Assembly: GCA_963775235.1 (NCBI GenBank) | Contig: CAVZHY010000005.1 | Coordinates: forward strand, 248,001-312,000 | DNA length: 64,000 nt | Origin: JBBDMC01 sp963775235 | Lineage (GTDB): Bacteria > Pseudomonadota > Alphaproteobacteria > Rhizobiales > Kaistiaceae | Direction: 5' to 3' | In this document: positions 9,847 through 21,367 of the stretch, piece by piece | Layout of the letters: the number at the start of each line of letters is the position of its first letter | How positions within the stretch are numbered: the first letter of the stretch is position 1 | Translations under genes and position numbers: made by a program | The notes under the pieces: generated by a model | What the model was told of the DNA's origin: nothing | Databases searched by the model: none | The model's input: the letters and a program-made list of their open reading frames with translations, nothing else

Positions 9847-10549
9847 CTCGAATGCCGCCGTGGTGATCGCCGTGGACAACGAAGCCAACGCTGCCGACGA
9901 GTCGCCGGAGGAACGGCGCCACAGCCTGCGCATGGTAGAGGCGCTGGTATTCGCGTCCGCCGAGCCGGTCTCCGCGGCGGAGATCGCCGGCCGTCTTCCC
10001 GAGGGGACCGACGTCGCCGGGCTCTTGCGCGATCTGCAGGCGCAATATGCCGAATGTGGCGTCAATCTCGTTCAGGTCGGCGGAAAATGGTCGTTCCGCA
10101 CGGCCGGTGATCTGTCCTTCCTGCTGGCCCGCGAGGCGGTCGAGCAGCGGCGACTGTCGCGCGCCGCGCTGGAGACGCTGGCGATCATTGCCTATCACCA
10201 GCCGGTTACGCGCGCCGAGATCGAGGAGATCCGGGGCGTTGCGGTGAGCCGCGGCACCATCGACGTGTTGCTCGAGACCGGATGGATCAGGATGCGCGGC
10301 CGGCGCCGCGCGCCCGGGCGGCCGGTTACCTATGGCACCACGGAAGCGTTTCTCTCTCATTTCGGCATCGACACCATCTCCGACCTGCCTGGCGTCGATG
10401 AACTGAAGGCCGCGGGCCTACTCGATTCCCGCGTTCCGACCGACTTAACCATCCCGGAGCCCAGCGCCGGGGAGGAACTGGCACCCGACGAGGATCCGCT
10501 CGAGGACGAACCGGACCGCGGCGGAGAGGCGCAGGGGCGCGACGAATAG
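9839..10549 (+). CDS. scpB: Segregation and condensation protein B
   Basis: The winged-helix dimer partner of ScpA in the SMC complex. The core begins [20 protein letters not shown], and the second winged helix shows [20 protein letters not shown] followed by [11 protein letters not shown] and [15 protein letters not shown], all typical. The start at 9839 overlaps the end of scpA. The 236 residues include an acidic C-terminal tail ([15 protein letters not shown]), common in this protein. The next gene, tatA, is 125 bases away. Confidence 0.94.
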   Translation: MANSNAAVVIAVDNEANAADESPEERRHSLRMVEALVFASAEPVSAAEIAGRLPEGTDVAGLLRDLQAQYAECGVNLVQVGGKWSFRTAGDLSFLLAREAVEQRRLSRAALETLAIIAYHQPVTRAEIEEIRGVAVSRGTIDVLLETGWIRMRGRRRAPGRPVTYGTTEAFLSHFGIDTISDLPGVDELKAAGLLDSRVPTDLTIPEPSAGEELAPDEDPLEDEPDRGGEAQGRDE

Positions 10550-10563
10550 CGGCGGGTACACCA

Positions 10564-10586
10564 TTTTCCGCGGTGCACCGCGAAAA
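10564..10586. terminator. Possible bidirectional hairpin after scpB
   Basis: A near-perfect inverted repeat built on CGCGGTGCACCGCG and flanked by TTTT on the left and AAAA on the right lies between scpB and tatA. It could end scpB transcription or simply separate two coupled units. No long U run follows on the plus strand, so the call is weak. Confidence 0.35.
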
Positions 10587-10674
10587 GTTTGCCAAAACCC
10601 ATGATTCCTCCTACATCATTGGCTCAGGTGATCGCGGCTCGGTCGCGGACCGACATGATCATGGAGAATGGCTG

Positions 10675-10881
10675 ATGGGTTCTCTCAGCATCTGGCATTG
10701 GTTGGTGGTTATCGCCGTCGTCGCAGTCCTTTTCGGTGGCCGCGGCAAGATTTCCGACCTCATGGGCGACGTCGCAAAAGGCGTCAAAAGCTTCAAGAAG
10801 GGTCTGGCCGACGACGATGAAGTGGTCGTCAAACAGCCCATCGAGAGCAAGGCCAGCGAGCAGAAGACCGAGGTTAGCTGA
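10675..10881 (+). CDS. tatA: Sec-independent protein translocase subunit TatA
   Basis: Small single-helix protein that forms the pore-like assembly of the Tat pathway, which exports folded proteins with twin-arginine signals. The 68 residues start [20 protein letters not shown] (membrane helix), then the [17 protein letters not shown] hinge and amphipathic helix, and a short charged tail. The start ATG at 10675 has a purine-rich GGAG about 9 bases upstream. It heads tatABC. Likely Tat clients in this window are the two MsrP-type proteins, which carry twin arginines. Confidence 0.95.
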   Translation: MGSLSIWHWLVVIAVVAVLFGGRGKISDLMGDVAKGVKSFKKGLADDDEVVVKQPIESKASEQKTEVS

Positions 10882-10946
10882 GCCGCGCCACCGCGCGGGT
10901 CGGATGGCTGCGCGCGTCGTAGGCGTGCGGCAAGAGTGCTGATCGC

Positions 10947-11402
10947 ATGTTCGAAATCGGCTGGACCGAACTGCTCCTGGTTGCGGTTGTCGCGATCGTC
11001 GTGATTGGTCCCAAGGACCTGCCGCGCGTAATGCGGATGGTCGGTCAGTGGACTGCCAAGACGAAGCGCATGGCGCGCGATTTCCAGGGCCAGTTCAACG
11101 AGGCACTGCGCGAAGCGGAACTCGACGGCGTCAGGCGTGACGTCGAATCGGTCAAGAAAGACTTCGACAAGCTGACCAAGGTCGATCCGATGGCCGGGGT
11201 CCGCAAGGAAATGACAAGGACCACGGACGAAATCCGCGCGGGCCTCGACAAGCCGGCAGCGGTCGCCGAAGCAGAAAAAGAGCAGGAGTTGCTGCCCCCG
11301 CCACCGGCGACCGAAGCGCTGGCAGCACCGCACCCGGCGGAGGTTTCGGGGGCGCCGGCGGCATCAACTCGGGCTGCGCCCGCTGGGGATGGCGAGCGGT
11401 GA
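10947..11402 (+). CDS. tatB: Sec-independent protein translocase subunit TatB
   Basis: Receptor subunit that, with TatC, binds twin-arginine signal peptides. The N-terminus MFEIGWTELLLVAVVAIVVI with the family GPKDLPRVMR hinge is diagnostic; the rest is an amphipathic helix and an Ala/Pro-rich tail, 151 residues in all. Its stop overlaps the GTG start of tatC (GTGA at 11399-11402), so the two are translationally coupled. Confidence 0.95.
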   Translation: MFEIGWTELLLVAVVAIVVIGPKDLPRVMRMVGQWTAKTKRMARDFQGQFNEALREAELDGVRRDVESVKKDFDKLTKVDPMAGVRKEMTRTTDEIRAGLDKPAAVAEAEKEQELLPPPPATEALAAPHPAEVSGAPAASTRAAPAGDGER

Positions 11403-12218
11403 GCCAGGGGGACGAGGACGAGATCGAGGCGAGCCGCGCGCCTCTGCTCGACCATCTGATCGAACTGCGCAGCCGCCTGATCAAGGCGATCGTTGCCGTC
11501 CTCATCGCCTTCGTTGTGTGCTTCGCCTTCGCCAAGCACATCTACAATATCCTGATCATTCCGTATGAGTGGGCATCGAATTGGACGTCGGGCCCGGGCC
11601 ACGAGGTCCGCCTGATCTATACCGCCCCGCAGGAATTCTTCATCACCCAGATCAAGCTTGCCGTCTTCGGAGCGCTGTTTATCGCGTTTCCCGTGATCGC
11701 CGCGCAGATCTACAAGTTCGTCGCACCCGGCCTGTACAAGAACGAACGCAAGGCCTTCCTTCCCTATCTGATTGCCACGCCGATTCTTTTTATCGCCGGT
11801 GCCCTGGTGGTGTTCTTCATCCTGATGCCGCTGGCCATGCGCTTTTTCCTGTCCCTCCAGCAGCAGGGCGGCCCCGGCGAGGCATCGATCGAGCTGTTGC
11901 CGAAGGTCAACGAGTACCTCAGCCTGATCACGAGTTCTCATTCTCGCGTTCGGCGTGACGTTCCAATTGCCGGTGGTGCTGACGTTGCTCGCCCGCATCG
12001 GCGTCATCACCAGCGACACCCTCAGAAAGGGGCGCCGCTATGCCATCGTGCTTGTCTTCATCGCGGCGGCGATCTTGACCCCGCCCGACATCATCTCGCA
12101 ACTCGGTCTGGCGCTGCCCACGCTGCTGCTCTACGAGGGCTCGATTTTTGCCGTCCGTTACGTCGAGCGCAGGAAAGCCCAGGAGGACGCGGCCCGCGCG
12201 GCCCAACAGACGGTTTAG
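11399..12218 (+). CDS. tatC: Sec-independent protein translocase subunit TatC (one frameshift)
   Basis: Six-helix core of the Tat translocase, which recognises the twin-arginine signal. It begins at a GTG inside the tatB stop. The first frame reads [35 protein letters not shown] and [14 protein letters not shown] as expected, then breaks after YLSLIT. The adjacent frame continues with [20 protein letters not shown] and [20 protein letters not shown] to the stop at 12218. Removing one T from GAGTTC (11932-11937) restores a protein of about 272 residues. tatC is unlikely to be broken in a cell with an intact tatAB, so I read this as a sequence error. Confidence 0.9.
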
Positions 12219-12271
12219 CGGGCACTTCCATCCGGCGGGGTCAGCGTTTATTGAGTTCGCGCCGCCGTTGA

Positions 12272-13870
<1,599 letters not shown>

Positions 13871-13890
13871 ATACGGCGCGACGGCCGACA

Positions 13891-13945
13891 ATCCTCCCCC
13901 GCGTGGCGGGGGAGGGGGACCACGCGAAGCGTGGTGGAGGGGGCG
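13891..13945. repeat. Intergenic palindromic repeat, left copy flanking the DUF559 gene
   Basis: Two adjacent hairpins: one from CCTCCCCC paired with GGGGGAGG, the second with arms CCACGC/GCGTGG around a short GAA-type loop, ending in GGAGGGGGCG. An inverted copy of the same two-hairpin unit is at 14302-14351. Repeats of this build recur elsewhere in the window (39.67, 53.41, 53.94, 55.42 kb). Confidence 0.75.
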
Positions 13946-13950
13946 AACGT

Positions 13951-14394
13951 ATGCGTGCGCCTGTGACCACATCCAAACGCGCCCGAACACTGCGGCGCGA
14001 AATGACGCTGCCGGAGGTTGTTCTTTGGCAGGCCCTTCGTGGACGCCGTCTCAAGGGACTGCGGTTCCGAAGGCAGCATCCGGTGGGACAATACATCCTC
14101 GACTTTTATTGCCCCTCGGCTCGGCTAGCGGTCGAGGTCGACGGTATGGCTCACGATTTCGTCGAGCAGGCTGTCCACGATGCGCGGCGTGACGCGTGGC
14201 TGAGCGAGCGAGGTGTTCGGGTCTTGCGGTTCCAGGCAAGAGACGTGCTCGGCGAGGACGGTCTGGAAGGAGTCCTGATGGCAATCGCCGGTGCTGCTTC
14301 CGCCCCCTCCACCGCCTTCGGCGGTCCCCCTCCCCCGCAGAGCGGGGGAGGATCACACGGTCCCCATTTCCCGCCGAGCGGGGGAGGATCGTAG
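13951..14394 (+). CDS. DUF559 endonuclease-fold protein
   Basis: A small protein of the DUF559 family, which has the restriction-endonuclease/Vsr-like fold. Visible core: [20 protein letters not shown] followed by [14 protein letters not shown] (Asp and Glu of the nuclease core) and [15 protein letters not shown]. Its biological role is unknown. I start at the ATG at 13951; an earlier ATG at 13864 would add 29 residues encoded by the left repeat. The last ~30 codons (Pro/Gly/Ser-rich) run through the right-hand repeat, so the natural C-terminus is uncertain. Genes of this family are often found between such intergenic repeats, which suggests it arrived together with them between serS and surE. 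Confidence 0.78.
   Translation: MRAPVTTSKRARTLRREMTLPEVVLWQALRGRRLKGLRFRRQHPVGQYILDFYCPSARLAVEVDGMAHDFVEQAVHDARRDAWLSERGVRVLRFQARDVLGEDGLEGVLMAIAGAASAPSTAFGGPPPPQSGGGSHGPHFPPSGGGS
14302..14391. repeat. Intergenic palindromic repeat, right copies flanking the DUF559 gene
   Basis: Positions 14302-14351 are an inverted copy of the repeat at 13891-13945 (CGCCCCCTCCACC opening, CTCCCCC/GGGGGAG hairpin at the end). A shorter third copy with CCGCCGAGCGGGGGAGGATC follows up to about 14391. The copies overlap the 3' end of the DUF559 frame and end just before the surE start. Confidence 0.72.
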
Positions 14395-14399
14395 CTCTC

Positions 14400-15170
14400 A
14401 TGCGCATTCTCATCACCAACGACGACGGCATCCATTCGCCGGGGCTGATGGCGCTGCAGCGCATCGCCGCCGCGTTATCCGACGACGTCTGGACCGTGGC
14501 GCCGGAGTTCGACCAGAGCGGCCTTTCCCATTCGCTGTCGCTGAACGACCCGTTGCGGATGCGCCGCGTGTCGGAGCGCACGTTCGCGGTCCGCGGCACG
14601 CCGGGCGACTGCGTCATCATGGCCGTCCGCCACCTGATGGCCGACGGTCGCCCCGACCTGGTGCTCTCCGGCGTCAATTCCGGCCAGAATGCCGCCGACG
14701 ACGTCACTTACTCCGGCACCGTCGCCGGTGCCATGGAGGGCACCCTGCTCGGCGTTCCATCGGTGGCGCTGAGCCAGGCCTTCACTTACGCCAATGAGGA
14801 GCGCGCGGTCCCGTGGCATACGGCCGAGGCGCACGCTCCCGGCATCATCCGCAAACTGATGGATTTCGGCTTCCCGGAAGGCGTCTTCTACAACGTCAAT
14901 TTTCCCAACCGCTCGCCCGACGAGGTCGCAGGCATTGTCGTGACCGGCCAGGGCCGGCTCGCGCACCGCCTCCACATCGAGCAGCGGCGCGACGGGCGCG
15001 GCATGCCGTACTACTGGTTGACCTACCGTTCCGAGCCGTCGCCCCGCCAGCCCGGCACCGACGTCGAGGCGCTGGACAAGGGCGCAATTTCCGTGACGGC
15101 GCTACGGCTCGACATGACCGCCTACGACCTCGGTGACCCGCTGAAGAAACACTTCGCCGCGCCGGCCTAG
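14400..15170 (+). CDS. surE: 5'/3'-nucleotidase SurE
   Basis: Metal-dependent nucleoside monophosphate phosphatase linked to stationary-phase survival. The N-terminal [13 protein letters not shown] has the two metal-binding Asp residues (8 and 9); [11 protein letters not shown] and [19 protein letters not shown] supply the Ser and Asn ligands. Length is 256 residues, normal. Start at the ATG at 14400. It is followed after 4 bases by pcm, the classical surE-pcm pair. Confidence 0.95.
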   Translation: MRILITNDDGIHSPGLMALQRIAAALSDDVWTVAPEFDQSGLSHSLSLNDPLRMRRVSERTFAVRGTPGDCVIMAVRHLMADGRPDLVLSGVNSGQNAADDVTYSGTVAGAMEGTLLGVPSVALSQAFTYANEERAVPWHTAEAHAPGIIRKLMDFGFPEGVFYNVNFPNRSPDEVAGIVVTGQGRLAHRLHIEQRRDGRGMPYYWLTYRSEPSPRQPGTDVEALDKGAISVTALRLDMTAYDLGDPLKKHFAAPA

Positions 15171-15174
15171 CACC

Positions 15175-15840
15175 ATGGCAGAACGCGCCGGCAGTGAGGA
15201 CGAACATCGGATCAGGATCGCCGACCTGATCCTGCGCATGCGCCGCGCCGGCATCACGGACCAGCGTCTGGTCGCGGCGATCGAGTGGTTGCCCCGCGAC
15301 ATCTTTGTCCCCGCCGACCGCCGCCGCGACGCCTACGTCGAACGTCCGGTGCCGATCGAGTGTGGCCAGACGCTCACCGCGCCGCTGCTGGTGGCCATGA
15401 TGACGGCAGCGCTGAGCCTCGGCGAACGCGACCGTGTGCTCGAAGTCGGCACGGGTACCGGATATCAGGCCGCCGTGCTCGCGAGGGTCGCCGGACGGGT
15501 ATACACGATCGACCGTTTCCGCACGCTCGTCGCTGCCGCCGAGTTCCGCTTCAAGACTCTGCGCCTTTCGAACATCACCACCCGCGTCGGCGACGGGGTC
15601 GATGGCTGGCCCGACCATGCACCGTTCGATGCCATCGTCGTCACCGCCGCAGGTGAGAACGTGCCGGAAGCTCTGGCTCAACAGGTGCGGGTCGGAGGCG
15701 TCATCGTCATGCCGATCGGAGAGCCGGAGGGCATCCAGAAGCTCACCCGCCTGGAGCGAACCGAGGCCGGTTTCAACGAAACCGCTCTGGCCGATGTTCG
15801 TTTCGTGCCGCTCATTCCCGGAGTAGCCGAGCGGCTTTAG
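15175..15840 (+). CDS. pcm: Protein-L-isoaspartate O-methyltransferase
   Basis: SAM-dependent enzyme that methylates isoaspartyl residues to start repair of aged proteins. The SAM site VLEVGTGTGYQAAVLA begins near residue 88, preceded by the substrate loop GQTLTAPLLVAMM and followed by FDAIVVTAAGENVPEAL and GGVIVMPIG. Length 221 residues, normal. It follows surE closely, and the LysM-M23 gene comes next, the common alphaproteobacterial order. Confidence 0.94.
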   Translation: MAERAGSEDEHRIRIADLILRMRRAGITDQRLVAAIEWLPRDIFVPADRRRDAYVERPVPIECGQTLTAPLLVAMMTAALSLGERDRVLEVGTGTGYQAAVLARVAGRVYTIDRFRTLVAAAEFRFKTLRLSNITTRVGDGVDGWPDHAPFDAIVVTAAGENVPEALAQQVRVGGVIVMPIGEPEGIQKLTRLERTEAGFNETALADVRFVPLIPGVAERL

Positions 15841-15921
15841 CGGGCCACCCGTGGCTTAAGCGTTTGTCAACGTTACCGGTGTTTACTCGCGCCAGTCTTA
15901 GAGTTTGGCGCGAGTTGAGCA

Positions 15922-17226
15922 ATGCGTAACACTGTATCCGCGTTCCGGTCACGCACCGTTTTGAATGTGGTGACCGTCGCCTGCCTTGCCGCCACGGCAG
16001 CCGCCTGCAGCAATTCCGCCCGTTTCAGCGACGGCGTTTTCACCGGATCGACCCCGAACCAGCGCGAGATCATCGGCTCGGCCCTCGACCAGCCGATGCC
16101 GGCGCCGGTTTCGGGCGGCTCGGCAATGGTCACCCGCGCCGCCTTGCCGCCGCCGCCGTCGACGACGTTCGCGGCCAACGATCAGCCGATGCCGCCTGCG
16201 GTCTCCGGATACGGCGACGAAGGCTACGCCTGGACCGCCGTTGGCGGCGCCGTTATCACGGTGGCGCGCGGCGAGACGCTGAACGACCTCGCAGTCAAGT
16301 ACGGCGCGCCGCAGGCGCAGATTCTCAGCGCCAACCAGATGACAAGCGCCGCCCAGGTCACGCCCGGCCGCATCCTGGTCATTCCGCACCGGGTAGCGCT
16401 GGCTCCGCAGCAGGCGGCACCTGCGCCGGTCGCGGCCCGGACACCGCCGCCCGCGTCCGTTCGCTCCGGCGGCACCTACGTCGTCCAGTCGGGCGATACG
16501 CTCTATTCGATCAGCCGCCGCACCGGCGCCGACGTAAACGACCTTGTTGCGGTGAACGGGCTCGACTCACCAAACCAGATCCGTATCGGCGAGACGCTGA
16601 AACTGCCGACGGGTGCAACCGCGTCTGCCGCGATGGCGTATGCTCCCGCCACACCGACGGTGAAGCCGAAACCGCAGCAGGTCGCTTCGGCCGAGCCGAT
16701 GATCAAGCTCAAGTCGCCGGCGGAGACCGTTGCCAGTGCGCCGCCGGTTCCGCCGATGCCAACGATCCCGGTCCAGACCGGTCCGACGCCAACCGCCACC
16801 GCTGCCGCTGCGGTCATCGAGGACACCGCCGATCCGCCCTCGACCAACGGCACCTCGTTCCGCTGGCCGGTGCGTGGCCGCATCCTTTCCGGTTTCGGCT
16901 CCAAGCCCAACGGCGAACGCAACGACGGCATCAACCTAGCGGTACCGGAAGGCACGTCCGTGAAGGCGGCTGAAGCCGGGACCGTCATCTATGCCGGCAA
17001 CGAACTGGAAGGCTACGGCAACCTCATCCTCATCCGCCATGCCGACGGCTGGGTGTCCGCCTACGCCCACAACGAGAACCTGCTCGTCAAGCGGGGTGAC
17101 GAGGTTCACCGCGGAGAGACCATCGCCCACGCCGGCATGAGCGGGTCGGTGACGGCTCCCCAACTTCACTTCGAACTGCGCAAGGGCGCCAAGCCCGTCA
17201 ACCCGCTCGATTACCTCGCGGGCTGA
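15922..17226 (+). CDS. LysM/M23 lipoprotein, NlpD/DipM-like amidase activator
   Basis: Envelope protein with a lipoprotein signal: hydrophobic stretch and cleavage-lipidation site ending at Cys29 (AATAAAC). Two LysM peptidoglycan-binding repeats follow (VARGETLNDLAVKYGAPQAQ and VVQSGDTLYSISRRTGADV), then a Pro/Ala linker and a C-terminal M23/LytM domain. The domain has QLHFELR, but the first zinc His (usual HxGxD) is replaced in ERNDGINLAVPEG, so it is probably catalytically dead and serves to activate cell-separation amidases, as known for NlpD and EnvC. The 434 residues and position after surE-pcm fit this role. Confidence 0.88.
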   Translation: MRNTVSAFRSRTVLNVVTVACLAATAAACSNSARFSDGVFTGSTPNQREIIGSALDQPMPAPVSGGSAMVTRAALPPPPSTTFAANDQPMPPAVSGYGDEGYAWTAVGGAVITVARGETLNDLAVKYGAPQAQILSANQMTSAAQVTPGRILVIPHRVALAPQQAAPAPVAARTPPPASVRSGGTYVVQSGDTLYSISRRTGADVNDLVAVNGLDSPNQIRIGETLKLPTGATASAAMAYAPATPTVKPKPQQVASAEPMIKLKSPAETVASAPPVPPMPTIPVQTGPTPTATAAAAVIEDTADPPSTNGTSFRWPVRGRILSGFGSKPNGERNDGINLAVPEGTSVKAAEAGTVIYAGNELEGYGNLILIRHADGWVSAYAHNENLLVKRGDEVHRGETIAHAGMSGSVTAPQLHFELRKGAKPVNPLDYLAG

Positions 17227-17344
17227 GCTTCGCCGGCGAGTTGTTTCAAATGCGGACGGCAGGGGAATGCGGGTGCCGTCCGGTGATTGATCAGGCTCCT
17301 GACCTCCGGAGATGGTGACTGATCATCAGGTCTGGTGGGGCGGT

Positions 17345-18211
17345 TTATTCCGCCAGGACGACCCCAAGCCGTCCCGCCAGATCCTGCACGAACTGCCACG
17401 CTACACGCCCCGAGCGGGCCCCGCGCGTCGTTGACCACTCCAGCGCATCGGCGATCAGTTGTGCGTCGTCGACAGGAACGCGGTACCGGGCAACATAACC
17501 CCTGACCATCTCCAGATACTCGTCCTGGCTGCACTTGTGGAAGCCGAGCCACAGGCCGAAACGGTCGGACAAAGAGACCTTCTCCTCCACCGCCTCGTGG
17601 GGATTGATCGCCGTCGACCGCTCGTTCTCCGCCATATCGCGCGGCAGCAGGTGGCGCCGGTTGGACGTGGCGTAGAAAATGACGTTGTCGGGCCGGCCCT
17701 CGATGCCGCCTTCCAGGGCCGCCTTCAGCGACTTGTAGGAGGTGTCGTCACCGTCGAACGACAGATCGTCGCAGAACAGGATGAAGCGGTGAGGGGCGGA
17801 GCGCACCAGTGCCATCAGATCAGGCAGCGTCTCGATGTCCTCGCGGTGGATTTCGATGAGCTTGAGCGGCCCCACCGTCGTGCCGACGTCAGCGTGCACC
17901 GCCTTGATCAGCGAACTCTTGCCCATGCCCCGCGCGCCCCACAGCAGCACGTTGTTGGCCGGCAACCCGCGGGCGAAACGCCCGGTGTTCTCCACCAGGA
18001 TGTCTCGCAAGCGGTCGATTCCCTTGAGCAGCGCCAGCTCGACGCGGTTCACCTTGTCGACCGGCTGCAATGCGCGGCTCGCCGGGTGCCACACGAAGGC
18101 ATCGGCCGCGGTGAAATCCGGCGGCGTCGGCACCGCCGGCACGGCCCGCTCGACCAGCCGGACGAGCCGGTCGAGGCGCATGGCGATCGATTTGAGGTCC
18201 TTTTCCGACAC
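17345..18211 (-). CDS. DUF815 AAA-type ATPase
   Basis: A 288-residue P-loop ATPase of the DUF815 family, widespread next to yajC-secDF in alphaproteobacteria; its function is not established. The Walker A motif WGARGMGKSSL lies at about residues 91-101 and a Walker B type strand is HRFILFCDDLSF. Sensor-like FYATSNRRHLLPRDM follows. It is transcribed away from yajC with 186 bases between the starts, so the two promoters must lie in that gap. Confidence 0.88.
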   Translation of the reverse strand: MSEKDLKSIAMRLDRLVRLVERAVPAVPTPPDFTAADAFVWHPASRALQPVDKVNRVELALLKGIDRLRDILVENTGRFARGLPANNVLLWGARGMGKSSLIKAVHADVGTTVGPLKLIEIHREDIETLPDLMALVRSAPHRFILFCDDLSFDGDDTSYKSLKAALEGGIEGRPDNVIFYATSNRRHLLPRDMAENERSTAINPHEAVEEKVSLSDRFGLWLGFHKCSQDEYLEMVRGYVARYRVPVDDAQLIADALEWSTTRGARSGRVAWQFVQDLAGRLGVVLAE

Positions 18212-18397
18212 GGAATCCTGAGGCGTTTGGCCCGATTAAACGGGCGGCAGGCGTAGCACGTCGCCGCCCGCACCGCCAAGGCGGCCGCGCGCGCGTCACC
18301 CGGCTCTATATCGTTTTGCAATGGTGGCCGGCCCGGCTATAGTCCGCGCCGTTTCGGGGGGCAGGATGGCCACACAGAAGGCAAGGAGCGTGTCTGG

Positions 18398-18736
18398 ATG
18401 TTGATAACCGAGGCTTTTGCGCAGACGGCCGGCGGAAGCGGCGGCGGCGCGACGAGCCTGCTCGTCCAGTTCATGCCGATCATCCTGATCTTCGTGATCA
18501 TGTATTTCCTGATCCTGCGTCCCCAGCAGCAGAAGACGCGGCAGCATCGGGAACTGGTTGCCAACCTGCGTCGCGGTGACACCATTGTGACCAACGGCGG
18601 CCTGATCGGCAAAGTTGCCAAAGTCGACGAGACCGAGATACAGGTCGAACTTGCCGAAGGCATCCGCGTCAGGATCGTGCGCGGCATGGTGGCAGAGGTT
18701 CGCACCCGGGGCGAACCGGTGAAGGAGACCGGCTAG
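18398..18736 (+). CDS. yajC: Preprotein translocase subunit YajC
   Basis: Small inner-membrane protein of the SecDF-YajC accessory complex. One helix (VQFMPIILIFVIMYFLILRP) is followed by the diagnostic PQQQKTRQHRELVANLRRGD and VTNGGLIGKVAKV. Length 112 residues. It is the first gene of yajC-secD-secF, with 36 bases to secD. Confidence 0.95.
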   Translation: MLITEAFAQTAGGSGGGATSLLVQFMPIILIFVIMYFLILRPQQQKTRQHRELVANLRRGDTIVTNGGLIGKVAKVDETEIQVELAEGIRVRIVRGMVAEVRTRGEPVKETG

Positions 18737-18772
18737 GCACGGGCGTCGACCCACCCGCCTGGCCGCGCACAA

Positions 18773-20384
18773 ATGCTTCAGATCGCCCGCTGGAAAGTCA
18801 CCCTCATTCTTCTCGCCGTGCTCGCGGCGATCGTGGTCACCCTGCCGAATTTCTTCTCCACCGCAACGGTGGCGAAATGGCCGGTCTGGCTGCCGCATCA
18901 ACAGGTTGTGCTCGGCCTCGACCTGCAGGGAGGAGCCTATCTTCTCTACGAAGTCGACAAGAACGACTACATCCAGAAGCGGTTACGCACGCTCCTCAGT
19001 GACGTGCGCACCGCCATGCTGCAAAGTCCTCGCATCGGCTACACCGGCCTCGGCGTCCAGGGGCAGGGGGTTCAGCTGCGCATCCGCGACCTCAGCCAAC
19101 TGGACGATGTGCGCAAACGTCTTGAGCCTCTGCGCAATCCGATCAGCTCGGGCCTGTTGTCGACCGGCGGAGTCAACGAGTTCGACCTCACCGTCAATGC
19201 GGACGGTCTGGTCCGGCTCACCTATTCCGATGCCGGCCTGACCGCGCGCATACGTGGCATCGTCTCCCAGTCGATCGAAGTCATCAATCGCCGCATCAAC
19301 GAGCTGGGCACTACCGAGCCCTCCATCCAGCGCCAGGGTGAGGATCGCATCCTGGTCGAGGCGCCGGGTCTCGGCGACCCGCAGCGGCTGAAGGATCTGG
19401 TCGGCAAGACCGCACAGTTGACCTTCCATCTGGTCGAAAGCCAGACGAGCGCGCAGCAGGCCGGCCAGACCCCACCCCAGCCGGGCACGGTTCGTTATCC
19501 GTCGGCCAGCGATCCGTCGACTATCTACGAGGTCGACGAAGTACCGCTCATGACGGGTGAAGATCTGGTCGACGCCCAGGCCGGATTCGACCAGCAGACC
19601 AACGAGCCGGTGGTGAACTTCCGCCTGACCACCGGCGGTGCGCGCAAGTTTGGCGATGTCACCGCCGCCAACGTCGGCCGTCTTTTCGCGATCGTTCTGG
19701 ACGATCAGGTGATATCGGCGCCTTCCATTCGCGAGCCGATCCGTGGCGGTTCCGGGCAGATCAGCGGCAGTTTCACGGTGCAGAGCGCCAACGACCTCGC
19801 CATCCTGCTGAGGGCTGGCTCATTGCCTGCAAAGCTCACCATCGTGGAAGAACGCTCGGTCGGTCCCGGACTCGGCGCCGAACTCGATCAGAGCCGGCAA
19901 GATCGCCGCCTTGATCGGCACCATTGCCGTCGGCCTGTTCATGTTTGCCGTGTATGGCTTCCTGGGGATGATCGCGAACCTGGCGGTCGTCGTGAATGTC
20001 GTCTTCATCATCGCAATCATCACGGAGATCGGAGCGACGCTGACCATGCCGGGTATCGCCGGCATCGTCCTTACGGTCGGCATGGCGGTGGATTCGAACG
20101 TACTCATTTACGAGCGGATGCGCGAAGAATCACGACAAGGTCGCTCGGCCATCAGCGCGATCGACGCGGGCTTCAAACGCGCCTTCGGCACCATTGTTGA
20201 CGCCAACGTCACGACGCTCATCGCGGCGGTGGTCCTGTTTTTCCTTGGCTCCGGACCAATTCGAGGCTTTGCCGTGACCTACATGTTCGGCCTCGCCACC
20301 ACGATGTTTACGGCTATCACTTTCACTCGAATGCTTATTTCATTTTGGGTCTCATCTCGGCGACCCAAGGTGATTCCACTGTGA
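18773..20384 (+). CDS. secD: Protein translocase subunit SecD (one frameshift)
   Basis: RND-type membrane protein that uses the proton gradient to help pull secreted proteins through SecYEG. The frame opens MLQIARWKVTLILLAVL, with LGLDLQGGAYLLYEVD, the P1 periplasmic domain and LRAGSLPAKLTIVEERSVGP. It breaks at 19883 and continues in the next frame with IGTIAVGLFMFAVYGFLGM and VGMAVDSNVLIYERMREE, ending at 20384. Deleting one C from GAACTC (19880-19885) restores ESIRAGKIAALIG and a protein of about 536 residues. The break is probably a sequence error. secF follows after 23 bases. Confidence 0.92.
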
Positions 20385-20407
20385 CAATCGTTTGGGAACC
20401 GTAGCTC

Positions 20408-21364
20408 ATGCGCAAGATCCGCCTGGTTCCGGACAATACCCGCATTCGGTTCATGTGGTTGCGCCGGGTGAACTTTCCGGTGTCGGTTGTCCTTTCGGTC
20501 ATGTCGGTAGTGCTCTTCTTCACCGTCGGCCCGCAATACGGGATCGATTTCGTCGGCGGTTCGCTCATCGAGATTAAGCCGCATGCGGAGCCCTACGACC
20601 TTGGAGCGATCCGCTCGACTCTGGGCAGCCTTGACCTCGGCGATATCCAGGTTACCGAGGTTTCCGATCCGGTCGCGGGAACGAGCGTGCTGATCCGCGT
20701 GCAACAGCAGTCGGGTGGCGATGCTGCCCAACAGGCGGCGATCACCAAGGTCCGGCAAGCCTTTGGCGACACAGTCGAATTTCGCCGAGTCGAGACGGTC
20801 GGCCCAAGGGTGTCCAGCGAGCTCGCCTCCGCCGGTACGATCGCGCTCGTGGCGACCCTGATTGCGATCCTGATCTACATCTGGTTCCGATTCGAATGGC
20901 AGTTCGCCATCGGGGCCATCGTTGCCACCGGGCACGACGTCCTGATGACGCTCGGGTTCTTCGTCGTGTCCAGGATCGACTTCGACCTGACCAGCATCGC
21001 GGCGATCCTCACCATCGTCGGCTATTCGCTGAACGACACGGTCGTGGTCTATGACCGCATTCGTGAGAACCTGCGAAAGTACAAGAAAATGCCGTTGATC
21101 GATTTGCTCGACCGGTCGGTCAACGAAACGCTGTCGCGCACGACGCAGACATCGCTGACCACGATGCTGGCGCTTCTGGCGCTGTTCTTCTTCGGTGGCG
21201 AGGTCATTCGCTCGTTCGTGGCTGCCATGATCTTCGGCGTCGCAATCGGCACGTATTCCTCGATCTACATCGCGGCGCCGGTGCTGATCTACTTCAAGCT
21301 GCGTCCGGGTCAGGCGGCCGCCGCGGAAGAAGCAGACGCGGCGGGTGCTCCCACTGGACCCTGA
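20408..21364 (+). CDS. secF: Protein translocase subunit SecF
   Basis: Partner of SecD in the SecDF accessory complex. It has the expected short periplasmic loop and six helices: YGIDFVGGSLIEIKP near the start, GPRVSSELASAGTIALVATL, IVGYSLNDTVVVYDRIREN (the conserved proton-path region) and GVAIGTYSSIYIAAPVLIYF. Length 318 residues, intact. The stop is 3 bases before the next ATG, so the Mth938-like gene is likely cotranscribed. Confidence 0.95.
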   Translation: MRKIRLVPDNTRIRFMWLRRVNFPVSVVLSVMSVVLFFTVGPQYGIDFVGGSLIEIKPHAEPYDLGAIRSTLGSLDLGDIQVTEVSDPVAGTSVLIRVQQQSGGDAAQQAAITKVRQAFGDTVEFRRVETVGPRVSSELASAGTIALVATLIAILIYIWFRFEWQFAIGAIVATGHDVLMTLGFFVVSRIDFDLTSIAAILTIVGYSLNDTVVVYDRIRENLRKYKKMPLIDLLDRSVNETLSRTTQTSLTTMLALLALFFFGGEVIRSFVAAMIFGVAIGTYSSIYIAAPVLIYFKLRPGQAAAAEEADAAGAPTGP

Positions 21365-21367
21365 TTG

